64,000 bases of DNA, taken from positions 1 through 64,000 of the forward strand of contig VCJN01003091.1 in NCBI GenBank assembly GCA_006384855.1, written 5' to 3'. Of the stretch, positions 34,301 through 46,202 are shown piece by piece. The DNA is from Tetraselmis striata. Taxonomy: Eukaryota; Chlorophyta; Chlorodendrophyceae; Chlorodendrales; Chlorodendraceae. The notes beneath the pieces are model-generated. The model worked only from the letters and a program-made list of their open reading frames with translations, had not been told where the DNA came from and did no database searches. Numbering within the stretch: the first letter of the stretch is position 1; the number at the start of each line of letters is the position of its first letter. A program made the translations under genes and the position numbers.

Positions 34301-36326
34301 AGGTAGGGCGGGCTCTCGGTCGCGGTGTCCTCGTTATTGTGCCAGCACCTGCAGGTGCGTTGGCGCACGTGTTGCTATAGCTAGATGTCGATCAAGGACG
34401 ATAAACTATCCTACCCATGGTGGATGTCAGCAAGCGCAGCCGCGGCCCTCCTCGGCTCATGCCCCCCCCCGCCCTCTGCTCGCAATCCACAGGTGGACAA
34501 GGCGGAGGTGCACGAGATTGTGTCGCTGCAGTTCCAGCTGGCGGCGAGCGTGCCCGACATGCACGGCGCCGCGGAGGGTGGCGCCCCCAAGCCCGGCAGC
34601 GGCAACGGGGGCGCGCTCGTCAAGGCGCAGAGCGGCGTGCTGGCGGCGTTTGGCGGCGGCGCGCACTTCAACAAGCAGGACCTCAAGCAGGAGGTGGAGA
34701 AGCTGCGCGAGTGGATGAACGACGACCCACGGCGCAAGGCGCTGCAGGTAGCCCTCGCCCGCTGCCCACCCTGGCAGCCCACCTTGCGCCGGCAAGCCCT
34801 TTCCTTGCCGAGGCGGCACTGGCGTGTCGGGTCACCATCAGACCAACGACTACACATACCACAGCGCGACGCGTTGTGACACGCTTTACGGCGGCGAACG
34901 GCAATAGTATGACACTCGTTGATTTGAATCCAATAAATGAGACTCCGTACATGTCACAAGCTCAGCGAAATCCGATTAAACTCGAAAAACTCCGTAAATG
35001 TGACACACGTTTTGGAGCCCAATGGGATCGTTATGTCATGACCATCCGAAGTTGGCTACCGGTGACCATGGCGGGCGCACATCGTCGTTGACCTCTTGAG
35101 TCTCCTAGGCAGAGGGGCCCGCTTGTATGCGAAGGGAGGCATTTGTTGCCCTGACTGCCTGAGCATGTGGCGTTGCGCCGCCCACCCCACCCCCCACCAC
35201 TAGTAAATTGTCTTCTCCCCACTGCGGCTGGATCCGTCTACTGATGCCCCCGCCCCATTCGCCGCACGTCGCCCCCTGGCAGGTGGTCAGCCGCGCGGAG
35301 AAGCAGGCGGCGTTCCGCGAGGACGTGGACGCCATCCGGCGCAAGCTGGAGAAGGCGGGCCAGTCGTACGGCAACGTGACGCTGCAGCGCATCCAGCGCG
35401 CGCAAAAGACGGGGCTGCTGGCGCTGCGCGGCCTCGGCATCCAGGCGCTGCCGCCTGAGGTCGGCCTCGCTCTGCCGCCGCCGTTTTATGATGCACTGCC
35501 TGCAAAGCACTGTTTACCTCCCGCCTCATCGCAATTCCCTTGCGGACGCCGGCACGCGTGGATATGGTAGACGCCGACACTTCAACATGTACGGGTGCCG
35601 ACGCACCTATACAAGGCCTTATTATACCAACCCCTAGGTCTCAGAATCACACCCCCGGCCTCACTCCCTCGCACGTGAGAGGCTGAGGCGTCAAACTGCG
35701 CCCCGGGTGTATATGGCCTGGCCGATCTATAGACTCCAAATAGGCTAGGCATGCAACTTCATTAACAAGCGTTGTTTTACTTCAGGAGATAAGTACTTGT
35801 GTACCGTTTCATCAGGAAGACTAAATACATTGCATAGATATGTAGAAGGCCAGGTCCCTCGTCCCCCTCCTAGCAGTCGGCCGCATTGTGATTCCGCGTG
35901 GGCTAATTCCCTCCTACATCAGGTGGAGGGAATGCAGCCCCAGGCACCCATCCACCGGTTTGTGTAGGGAAGTTGCGAGGGTTTTACACAACATCTGCTA
36001 CAGCTTCATCTACATTTGCCCTCTGGCAGGCAAGGCAGGTTCTTCTTATTCGCAGTATTCTCGTAGCCGCGCCGGCACCCGTACATGGTCAACCGGTCAC
36101 ACCATTGAACCGTGTCCGCGGGTCGCATACCAATGAATGGGGCTGCAGCATGCAGTTAGCGTGTCCGTGGTGTATTCTGATTAGTTTTGAGTTCAATTTG
36201 CTTTCCGTCCCCCGGACGGGGGGGGGGGGGGGGGGGGTCAATAAAGACCATGATATAAGAGGGACCAATATTAATCCAGGGGATACTATGCAGACTAAAG
36301 CCACCTCATTAGGTTCATTTCCAAAC

Positions 36327-36370
<44 letters not shown>

Positions 36371-39300
36371 TGTGTCTGTGCATGTATAAGAGAGAGGGAG
36401 GGAGAGAGAGAGGGCGAGAGAGAGAGTGAGTGGGGAGGGAGGGAGGGAAAAGGGGGAGGGAGGGAGGGAGAAGGGGGGTGCCTCAGGCTTGACCCGCATC
36501 CGGGGGCTGCTGGGCTCGCAGATCGAGTCGCTGGAGGAGGTGCACGTGGCGGACGTGAGCCACAACCGGCTGGACCGCCTGAACGAGTTCATCATGGGGC
36601 TGCCCAGCCTGGTGGTGCTCAACGCGTCGTCCAACTTCATCGACCACGTGGTGGGGCAGATCCACAGCACCGGGCTGCGCGTGCTCAACCTGGCCTTCAA
36701 CGCGCTGGACAGCGAGGACATGGACAGCCTGGAGAGCCTCACGCGGCTGACCAACCTGCAGCTGCTCTACCTCAGCGCCAACTCGATCAGCCGGCTGCCG
36801 GACTCGTTCAAGAGCATGCGCCTGCTGGACCTGTACCTGGGCGAGAACCAGTTTTCGGAGATGCCCAAGGCGGTGGTGGGCATGACCACGCTGCAGAAGC
36901 TCAGCCTCGCGTGCAACACGCTGGCCACGCTGCCCGCCAACGTCGTGAACCTGTCGGCGCTCCGCTTCCTGGACCTCAGCTTCAACCACATCGTGGACCT
37001 GCCGCCCGCCATCGGGCAGCTCAGCGCGCTGGAGCGCCTCAACCTGGGCTTCAACCCGCTGGGCCCCGTGATGCCCGCCACCATCTGCAAGCTCACCAGC
37101 CTCGTGGAGCTCAACATGGACTTTTGCGACCTGGTGCAGCTGCCGCCGGACATCGGCAAGCTGCAGGCGCTGGAGGCGCTGCAGATGGACGGCAACCCGC
37201 TGGAGTACCCCTCCTCCGCGCTCTACGCCAAGGACCCCCTCCTGCTGGTGCGCCCCCCCCCCCCCCCCCCCCCCCCTACTTGTACTCAACTATCCAAATC
37301 TGAAAGTTTCAACCCCTTACCATACAAACTCCAAAAGCACAAATAATTCCAGCACCGGTACCGGTGACAGTAAGAAGTCTCGATGCAATGCACTATGCAG
37401 TGCCCTAAAGCTGTATTCCCAGGTATACATACACGAGTATCTAGTATTATTACATGCGAAAGGCGTACTTTCTACGACTCGTCGTCCCCTGATCCACGAT
37501 GACAGTCAGCAGTCAGCAGTCTTGCTATCCGCTCCCCACGCAACATCCATGCGCGGCTCCAGATCCTGATGCCGCATTCTTGGGCATATCGCCAGGGTAG
37601 TTGCGCATTATCGACGGGGCTCGGTCTCCGGTTCTGTGAATGGATGTCAGCCAGATTTTAAATTCCGTCGACCGTGAAAGTTTTTTCCTGGCATTCGCGC
37701 ACTTCATAACGTGACACGACATGATTACCATTGCGGCACTTCCTGCGCATCGAACCCCGCGCGCCCCGGCTCCTGCGGTATCCCCCCGTCCAGCTGTTTT
37801 TTGCCACGACGCCAGCTCACGCAGCCGACCCGCGTCACACCCGTCCGAACGTGCGCAGGTGGGCTTTGCCGACGACGACGTGCTGCGGCTGGACCTCTCG
37901 GACTGCGACCTGCACGAGCTGCCCGGCTCCATCTCGAGGCTGACGAACCTCACGGCGCTGGACATCCGCAACAACCAGCTGCGCTCGCTGCCGGTCGAGC
38001 TGGGCTTGCTCACCGCCCTGGAGAGCATCGAGCTGGACGTGCGCACCGTCCCTGAGCAACCATCCCTGCTGCTTGAAATACTCTCGGAATGTGCGAGTGC
38101 GCTCATTTGGCAAATCCGATGACCGGCGAGCGGCACTCCAGGCAGCGATTGCATATCCCTCAACGAAATAGCACGACAAATACACAGAGTGGACTATCAC
38201 CGAGGCGTGTGGCTTCCGATTCGCACGCGTGTGCAGGACGCGTAATGAGTACAGCCTGGGCGTGACTATTTAAGTCCTTACCTGCGCATGAATTACTAAT
38301 ACTAATACTGGTACTAATGCTAATCCTAATACCAATACTAATACCAATACTAATACTAATGCTAACACTAATACTGATACTGATACTGATACTGATACTG
38401 ATACTGATACTGATACTGATACTGATACTGATACTGATACTGATACTGATACTGATACTATTGCTATTATTACTATTACTATTATTATTGCTATCACTGT
38501 TACTATTACTATTACTATTACTACTACCATTACTATTACTATCACTATTACTATTACTATCACTATCACTATCACTATCACTATCACTATTACTATTACT
38601 ATTACTATTACTATCACTATTACTATTACTATTACTATCACTATCACTATCACTATCACTATCACTATCACTATCACTATCACTATCTATCACTATCACT
38701 ATCACTATCACTATTACTATTACTATTACTATTACTATCACTATCACTATTACTATTACTATTACTATTACTATTACTATTACTATTACTATTACTATTA
38801 CTATTACTATTACTATTACTATTGCGCTGTTTAGTCACTCTGGGAATGGTTGTTATATATCGGTTGCCCGCTTTTCTCTTTATTTACAGGAATGCCCGAC
38901 ACCCTAACCATGTTGACTTTGCGTGAAGGGGGGCCCGTCGACCAAGCATGAGGGCAGGCACTGACTCGCAGCCCCGCACCCCGCTTCGTTGTGTGCCCGC
39001 GCAGGGCAACCCGCTAACGGAAATGTACGAGCGGCTGCGCAAGGCGCCCTTCGGCGACATGGCGATCGCGCAGTTTCTCAACACGCGCACGCCGAGCATG
39101 GACCTCAGCAGCCGGGGCTTTAACGAGCTGCCGCAGCTGCTGATGCGGCACACGGCGCACCTGGTGGAGCTCAACTTGTCTAAGAACAACCTCAGCAATC
39201 TGCCCTACGTTTTCACAGAGCTCGCCGCCCTGCAGGCAAGCCCCGCTGTCGACACATTAAAACCTCACCAAGTTAACATCGCTCAACTGCTCACGACAAG

Positions 39301-40606
39301 CAATGCGCTGACGTATTTTCTACTCCCGGTTTGTCGCAGGTGCTGGTTTTGGACGACAACCAGCTGGTGCAGATCCCGCCCTGTCTGTGCGGGATGCCCG
39401 GCCTACGGGAGCTGTACCTCAATCGCAACATCATCGAGGAGATTCCTGAGGAGATCGGCGACATGGGCAGCCTCGTGCGCCTGGTGATCGACTCGAACAA
39501 CCTGACGGCGATTTCCGACAGCCTGACGAAGCTGACGGCGCTCGAGGTGCTGGCGATGCCGAACAACGGCGTCGCCGCGCTGCCGGAGAATCTGGGCGCG
39601 CTCGCCCGCCTCTCCATCCTCGACGTGCAGTGCAACAACCTCTCCGCGCTGCCGCCGTCGATCGGCAAGTGCACGGCGCTGGAGGTGCTCGAAATGCGCA
39701 TCAACAACATGAAGGACCTGCCCTCCGAGCTCGGCAACTGCCGGCAGCTCAAGGTGCTCAGCGCGTCGAACAACAACCTGTACCGCGTCCCCAAGGCGTG
39801 CGGGCAGCTGAAGGAGCTGCGCGTGCTCAAGCTGGGCGCCAACAACTTGTTCGAGCTTCCGTTCGAGATGACCAAGCTGCCACACATCGAGGAGGTGCAG
39901 CTGTACGGCAACGAGATGCCGCGCGTCCCCGTCAGCCTGACGGCCAAGGGCGCCGCGGCGGCCACGCAGCTGCTGGAGCTGCTGCGGGAGTACTTCCCCA
40001 ACACGGACGAGGAGACCAAGAGCGCGGCGCAGGTGGCGCAGGTGCTCCCTCTACCCCCATCCATCACAATTGCCTGCCAACAGAGAATAAGCATGATCGA
40101 CACTGCCTGGTTTCGGAGCATTTTGCGAGACTTTACGATAAAGCCACTGCTCCTATGCATTATCGGCCCTCGGCACGAGGCGCTCCAAAACCACGCCGGA
40201 TGCCATCACGGCCAGGACAACACCCACCTTTCCTCTCGGAGTGTGATGTCGGGAAGTGTGGGACTGTTTTTGATCTGTGATATAAGATCGTGGAAATCTC
40301 GTCTAAATTTGCACCAATATTGATAAGGACACAGTGCTTTCTTGGTTTCCTTCGGCTGCATCGGCACGCGCATACCGCGCTAGCACTCGATGATTATGAC
40401 AGCAAGACCCGAGAGCACGTTACCCCGCTCCGCTGCAGCAAGTGCCGGCCTTTGCTCCATATCAGTTCATGGCATGCGCGTGCCCCAGCTGGCCGCTCAC
40501 TAAACGCGGTTCTGCACCCCGGCCATCCACCGAACAGGCCTCCATGGCGGAGCTGCTGTCAAAGACCAAGAGCATGAAACTGAACCACCTGCTGAACCCA
40601 ACCTAG
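28373..40606 (+). CDS. Large leucine-rich-repeat protein, 17 exons, candidate N-myristoylated
   Basis: Exons: 28373-28395, 28542-28689, 28970-29095, 29160-29234, 29355-29455, 29612-29782, 29932-30026, 30750-30949, 31536-31754, 32409-32540, 34493-34747, 35283-35459, 36522-37247, 37859-38038, 39005-39235, 39340-40041, 40538-40606; joined 1,209 aa, every junction in phase. MGSAASKS followed by Lys-rich sequence fits N-myristoylation plus a polybasic patch, implying membrane attachment. LRR block 1 covers ~85-386 and block 2 ~551-1150, with units such as LEVLDLQSNQVHYLPSAM. A charged helical linker (~387-550) separates them. This resembles intracellular plant Ras-group-type or LRSAM1-type LRR proteins; no kinase or other effector domain is seen, so a scaffold role is inferred. 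Intron 15 has a GC donor. The exon 8 end could be 30946. Confidence 0.88.
33301..33410. repeat. Long palindrome within the TIR element
   Basis: GCCGCTATCTGATGAC...GCGTGTATACTGTACACGGG reads outward from a centre near 33354 and is matched by its reverse complement on the right up to GTCATCAGATAGCGGC. Arms are about 45 nt, with a 6-nt insertion in the left arm. It could form a strong hairpin in the LRR pre-mRNA. Confidence 0.85.
33573..33968 (-). CDS. Unrecognised ORF inside the TIR element
   Basis: Open frame of 131 aa starting at ATG and opening with MERPSFAVDEVKGLALTYGN, then an Asp-rich part (DMDTPHTDEAYTDEDDNG), then Arg/Ala-rich sequence. It lies antisense to the LRR gene within its intron. 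It has balanced amino-acid use in its first half, unlike the competing plus-strand frame, but no family is recognised and it may be spurious. Confidence 0.25.
   Translation of the reverse strand: MERPSFAVDEVKGLALTYGNAQSEGSAYPRMLAIAGAALDIDMDTPHTDEAYTDEDDNGATPHGHASARHPNRAGNEKRDKDQALRRLSRDDHARAGETGAARWRRARRQGCGRCAPPVHGPSRVAPAAKP
36219..36480 (+). repeat. G-run, (GT)n and polypurine stretch before LRR exon 13
   Basis: A G-run (36219-36237), a (GT)n microsatellite of ~40 nt (36330-36369) and ~90 nt of GGGA/GAGA purine (36388-36478) lie in the 3' part of intron 12. The acceptor used at 36520-36521 therefore follows a purine-rich rather than pyrimidine-rich stretch, which is unusual. Confidence 0.85.
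38285..38823 (+). repeat. 540 bp hexanucleotide/trinucleotide array in LRR intron 14
   Basis: Successive blocks of ACTAAT, ACTGAT, ACTATT and ACTATC repeats, all variants of one six-base unit. The translations are alternating Leu/Ile or Ser/Asp runs and are not real proteins. Confidence 0.95.
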
Positions 40607-42485
40607 CGGGCTGGCAGGCAGAGGATAGTGAGAACGCGGCATGAACCATGTGATGCCCCCATTGCCCCGCCCCGTGCCCCCGCCCCCTTGACTTCTCGGA
40701 TGTTCCAGGTTTGGCATCCAGAACTTGGCTGCCCAATAACTATAAACTTTATCGTTGTAACTACGCGTGCGCTGACTCCCCAGCAGCATCTGTTAACTGT
40801 TGCAACTACATTCATGCAAAGGGAAGGGATTGCTGGCCGGAGCAGTCTGGATGACGGGAAGCCGTAATGGGTTTGGTGTAGTCTTGCTTATACTCAGCGT
40901 CGATCGGCGCCGGTGCATTGCTATGTCTGCTGTGTCACAGCGGTCCATAATAATGGATTGCGCTTATTACTGGTGGTTGAATGATCGATGATTGATTGAT
41001 TTTATGGATCGCCGCCAGCAGTGTGTTGCTTGGTGCGCCTGCAAATCAAGTTTGACAATGATATTGCACAACAGTACATCGCACTTGCTTAATAATGTCG
41101 TATAACACACAATCTGCATACAATACATGTACTAGTCTGCTGAACGCGCAGATCTGCGCCATGCCTACGACGGACCCATAAGTTCCTGCTGCCGTGGTAT
41201 TTTTCAGAGCCATTTGAACAATCCGTGAGACGCTACATGAATATCCGCGCGGATGTGTAGGGTTGCTCGATGAGGCAATACATGTTACTGCAGTCGCGGT
41301 GATACCCATGCCGCACATCCTGCACTGGCGCCCGCTTGCATGGCCCCACCGCGCCCAGCAACAGACCCTTTGCTGACATGTTTCCTCATCCATCCCTGGG
41401 CATCCCACCATGGCACACGTGTGGGGCGCCAACCCCTGTGACGTGGGGCTGCTTGAAACACCCAATGTGGCGCGACACCCCTCGCCACCTCATGTAGCAC
41501 AGGTGTTTGGGTCATGCCGTCATGGGGCTTGATCAAACCATGGAATGATAACAGGCTGAACATGATTGTGCACAATTCTAGCTAGGGGTTCAGGTCAAAA
41601 ACCCTGCATTCAGCTGTCCATTTATTCCTTAACTCAGACTCGGCGCAGACTCAGACTCAGACTCAAACTCAGACTCAGACTCAGACTCAGACTTGCGCAG
41701 ACTCAGACTCAGACTCAGACTCAGACAGTGGAATGCTGGGACTTTTGTGGAAAAGTGTATAGTGAGAGCAAGCGCAACAACGTCGAGCCACGCGCTGTAG
41801 TTGGAGTATTGCAGACTGTTACTGGCTCAGCAGACAGCTGAAAGGCGCGGGCTTTAATAGCACCCGCGCAGACCACATCCGCATTTCACGACTTTCAGCA
41901 TCCCACCCTACGCCAATGAGGTTGAAGTGGATTACCCTCCCCCCCTCCCCCAATACACATATGCTCGCGTAACTCTCTCAAAGCGGACTTCCAATTTCAT
42001 AGAGCAACAGTCCAGTCTTCTGCACTCCGCAGCCCCCAAATAGCATACATGTTCTTACCGGCGGTGCAGTTATACCGGCGGTGCAGTTCTTAGCATCTTT
42101 CCCGGCGGTTCATTTTTTTGTGGATGCTGAGCATCATATTGGCGAATTACAAGCGGAGTGGGTTTTGGAATCGATGCTCACATCTCATAATGTAGTGCGC
42201 GGATAGCATGCGCAGACTTGTGTGGGCTCAATGATGCAGGAAACATCGAGTGTTTATCAGGGAGGGCAGTGCCAAGAGACTGCCGGCGGCTAGCTGAGGC
42301 ACCCGTTTGACATACGCGCCACGAAACTGATTCACGACAGCCATCCCAGCAGCCTTGATGCCCCTTCACAGGGCCCACGTCGTGCGTGCTCCCTGCATGG
42401 GTGGACGCAGAGACACTGCTGGCACCTAGTCATCTACCAGTATTTGGCCAGTCGTGTCATTGACTAGAACACATGCCTCGAAAAA
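40607..42485. other. Spacer 3' of the LRR gene
   Basis: TGTAA at 40756-40760 may be the LRR poly(A) signal. A (CAGACT)n tract occupies ~41634-41727. Remaining ORFs are short and overlap on both strands; none is supported. Confidence 0.45.
41634..41727 (+). repeat. (ACTCAG)n hexanucleotide microsatellite
   Basis: About 14 units of CAGACT, interrupted twice by GGCG/TTGCG. Confidence 0.9.
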
Positions 42486-43900
42486 TCAGTTGGAAAAACT
42501 GTAGACGGTCACAGCCGAGGTTGCGCGGATGTTTGCGTGCGCATCAATGGCTGACCGCTCATAGGTGAAGCCGTCCTTTGCAGGCACGAGGTCTTCCATG
42601 TGCTCACACATGATTTTGGCCCCGGGGCGCTGCCGCCACCAATGCCAGTGTTGTTGGGTAGCTGCCGGTGCTGTTGGAGGGCGGCCCGGCGCTGGCACTG
42701 ATGTTGTTGGCCTCGAGGGCCCTGCCACGGCGATTGCTGGCGGTGCTGGAAGGCTGCCGGGCGCCAGCGGTGGTGATGATGTTGGCCTGGGGGGCGCCGC
42801 TGTCGCCGTTGTTCGTGGTGTTCTAGATCTCCTGGGCGCCGGCGTTGATGTTGTTGCTCTAGGAGGCGCTGCCACCGCTGATGACGGTGGTGTTAGAAAG
42901 CTGCCGGGCGACGGCACTGATGATGCTGGCCTCAGGCCGGGGGTGTTGGAGGCCTGTTGGGCGCCAGCGGTGATGGTGGGCATCAGGGGCGCTGCCGCCG
43001 CGAAGGCTGGTGGTGCTGGAGGCATGCAGGCCGCCAGCATTGACGACATTGGCCTCCGGAGCTCTGGCGCCGCTGATAACTGTGGTGTTCAAGGCCTCCT
43101 GGGCGCCAGCGCTGATGCTGTTATTGATAAGGGGGGGCGCTGCCGCCGCCGATGCTGGCGATGTTGGAAGCCTGCCGGGCGCTAGCGTTGACGATGCTGG
43201 CCGCTGGGGCGCTCCTCCAATTGTAGGTTGTAGGAGCGGAGAGCGGCGCAGCGCCATCGCAGCTCGGTGGTCTTGAAGGGCTGCTGTTCGCCAGGGTTGA
43301 TGCTGATGGCCTCGGGGGCGCTGCCGCCGTCGATGGCGGTGATATTCGAGGCTTGCCCGGCGCTGGCGCTGTTCATGTTGTTATCAGGGGCGCTGACGCC
43401 GCCGGTGCCGGTGTTGCTGGATGCCGGTGGTGCCGGGGACCTGCTGGACGCCAGTCATGACGATGTTGTTCTCAGGGGCGCTGACGCCGCCGGTGCCGGT
43501 GGTGTTGGAGGCCTGCCAGGGCGCCAGCGGCGATCTCGGGCGCGGTCGCCGCAGGTGCTGCAGGTGCCGCAGCAGTCGGAGGCCTTCCGGGCCCCTGCGG
43601 TGATCCTGTTGATCTGGCGGGCGCGGTTGTCGCTGTTGCGTGTGGTGGTGGCGAGCTTCCAAAAGCTGGCATTAATGGTGATGGTCTCGGGTCCACTCTC
43701 GCTGTCGATGGCGGTCGTGTTGGAGGCCTGCTGGGTGACAGCACTGATGCGGGTGACCTGGGGAGCCGCTGCCGCCACCGAGGCCGTTGGTGTCGGAGGC
43801 CTGCATGGCGCCAGCGGTGATTCTGTCTACTTTTCAGGGCTGCCACACACAAGTGTTTATGATATGGGGCCCGGGGCGCGCTGCTGCCGCCGGTGGTGCT
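42486..43900 (-). pseudogene. Minisatellite-derived Ala/Pro/Ser-rich repeat ORF ending in a partial U-box
   Basis: From ~43900 down to ~42650 the minus strand consists of degenerate tandem units of about 72 bp (spacings of ~70-76, once ~53), encoding variants of SAPEANIISAGAQQASNTT. Units shift frame relative to one another, so no single frame covers the array. The last frame ends with MCEHMEDLVPAKDGFTYERS, which matches the first half of a U-box (ubiquitin E2-binding) domain, then diverges to a stop at 42486. The second half of the U-box is missing. A gene that once encoded a repeat-plus-U-box E3 ligase, now decayed, is the best reading; the start is unknown. Confidence 0.5.
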
Positions 43901-44694
43901 GGAGGGCTGCCGGGGAGCGCATATCTTAATTTGCAACATCATGTGCTGGTACGTTAGTACGATGGTGTGTGTGTGTGTGGGCGGGGTGCTCACACTATGG
44001 ACACCCAAAGGCTGATGTTTCAGGCGGTAGTAGCTAGTCGCCCGCTGGAATCAGCGGCTGCTGCTGTATTGATAGGACACCGTACAGCCGGTTTCATTGA
44101 CATTTGAGGTTTTTGTTGGGATTTCATCAGCACAAGCAAATTATGATGATTTGGGGTGATACTTACCGTGCAAAGACAAACGGCCTGCGGATAAATATCG
44201 TATGCGACCCCCCCCCCCCCCCCCCCCTCTCTGCGCAAAGAGGAAAAAATATTACAACAGATAAATAATCCATAATATGTCACAAATACAGCACGAAATC
44301 TACGACGTGAAGGTACAAAAACAATTCATTGTTTTTGGGCCCCGCGAGCCGTATCAAATTCTACGGTATATTACGATCAAACTCCGCCAACCGTAGGCGG
44401 CTATGACAGGACATTATATCGTTGTCGTAGCAGCAAGTGCATAGCGTCTGCCATATCCGCGGGCGCACGACGACCGAGACAGCCCTAGACCTGAGAAGAT
44501 AGGGTTTTTTCTAGGGTTTTAGATCATGGTTCCCGCCCCAAGTAAGGCAACCGGAAAAGGATAGGGTTTCATACCCTATTCTCAGCCCCAGGCAGGGCAC
44601 GAGGAGACCAGCAGCCAAGCCCTTCCTGAAGTTTTGTGGCAAAGTGTAGGCCTTATTGATGAAGTGTATAGTCTTACAGCTGCGCTGTTTCCCC
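43901..44694. other. Spacer with C-run
   Basis: C-run at 44209-44227 and telomere-like TAGGGTTT motifs near 44499-44520 and 44561-44570. No gene seen. Confidence 0.4.
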
Positions 44695-45228
44695 TTATTT
44701 ATTTTGCGGCTGTAGGTCGACGTTGGTGTGGCGGCGAATAACAAGTGGCCAAAAGCAGACACGGAGCTGGCCGGCGGCCGGGGTGGAGCCCCAACACCGC
44801 CGGGTGATCTCCGCCACCAGCCGCCCCTCGGTCTCGACTCAGCTGGCGGCATCGACCGGGTATTTGGGTGGCCAGCCTTCCCCGGCGTCGTTCAGGATTA
44901 GCGACACGGTGGGCGACTCGGGGTACTCTCTCCGCGCGCCGGTTCCCGTCAGATGCGGCTTGCGAGCGAGAAGGCAAATGAGGTAGTGCGGCGGGGGCCA
45001 CGGAGCTGTCGCGCCTGGAAAATTCGGGCAAGCGGGGGTTCGGACTAGCTTTATTTCGCGGGATCGGGCCACGTTGGCCCACAATATGACCGACGCGACC
45101 GGCGCTTGGGGGGGGGGGGGGGGGGGGGTCTGCATTTCGGTGTCAATGGCGGCTGGGGCGCTCGCGGTGTCGGTGGGTTGCGGCGGCTCGTTGCCGCCGG
45201 CTGGATGGGTGGGCTGTGGGTGGGCCAT
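44695..45228 (-). pseudogene. Unrecognised ORF with one internal TGA
   Basis: From an ATG at 45228 one frame runs 178 codons to a TAA at 44697-44695, interrupted only by TGA at 44841-44839. The N-terminal part is Pro/Thr-rich and includes six prolines encoded by an in-frame C-run (45108-45128). The rest has ordinary composition (HYLICLLARKPHLTGTGARR, then after the TGA VETEGRLVAEITRRCW). No family is recognised. The TGA may be a nonsense mutation; chlorophytes also use TGA for selenocysteine, but no SECIS element was identified by eye. Confidence 0.35.
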
Positions 45229-46198
45229 GCTGGCGGCGAGTAATTGTCCGTAGGGACCGCTTTTCGCCGACTCGCCTTCACTGACACGTGTCGCGACACT
45301 GGGTATCAATCCTCTTCGTCACACGTTAGAAACGGCGGCGGCGGAAAAGTATGAATAAGTTTTCCGAGTAGCATATCAATATTGATATATCAGCCAGCGC
45401 CCATCAGGCTGGCTAATGGCTACATGATACGACACCGAAAATAAGTCCGAATTAAGGGCTGGTGATGACTCTGCCCATATTCAGCCACCGTCCACGCGTT
45501 AAACTACAGTTATACATCATACCATACCATGACAAGTCAAGCGCACATGCGCACTACACTGCCGGATACATTGTCATAGCGCTACCGGCATACTACGACT
45601 GCGCGCGCTCATTGTCCTCGCCATCCGAAACCGTTGCTGTGCCCCGAAACAACGCCCGCGCTCCGCCGCCACTTTCGCTCCAAAACCATGCTCCGAAACC
45701 TCACGCAACCGGCATCAGCTACCCGTATTGTCGCGGTGGTCGCAACCCGCAGCAGTCCTGTCGCACCGGCAGTCTCACACACCCGGACGAGGCGGCAGCG
45801 CCTGCTTCATACAATAAAACCAAGCGCCACGCCGCCGCTCGAATCTGCTTGTGCTCGCCTCGTATCCGTCGACGTTTTAGCCTGCTGAACAGTGGTTATG
45901 ATTTTACTGACGACGCTCATCGGCAGTCACCTGCCGCGCGGTGCACCACTTCCGTCCAGAACCCCCAACCCGACGACACGCGGAAATCGGGCCGAGAGCG
46001 CGGGGTGGATCTATCGCACCCCTGCGGCCCGCGACTCACCAACGGTACCGCCCGTTCCCCACCATTACTCCCCGCCGCCTGCCAAACCACGCTGCTATGC
46101 TCTTCACCGACCCCAACTAGTGCCCGAGGTCAGTTCTAGAGCAAAACCTTTTTTGCTTTTCGCGACGAGCGTCGCTACGCCTTGCATAGTGCATCATC
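45229..46198. other. Spacer without a supported gene
   Basis: A 225-codon plus-strand frame (45462-46139) is low-complexity in amino acids and has no domain. A 22-nt segment (GGAAATCGGGCCGAGAGCGC, ~45985) recurs inverted at ~46781. Confidence 0.35.
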
Positions 46199-46202
46199 CC
46201 TT

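Noticed and set aside
36332..37303. 323-codon Gly/Ala/Arg/Gln-rich frame and a 268-codon antisense frame
   Set aside because: Both overlap LRR exon 13 in other frames; the LRR frame fits its family.
38160..38907. Three long open frames of Ile/Val, Leu or Ser/Asp repeats
   Set aside because: They are translations of the hexanucleotide array.
41634..41727. CRISPR-like array
   Set aside because: Uninterrupted hexamers with no spacers; a microsatellite in eukaryotic DNA.
45462..46139. 225-codon plus-strand frame
   Set aside because: Pro/Ser/Arg-rich without domain, with two other open frames overlapping it.
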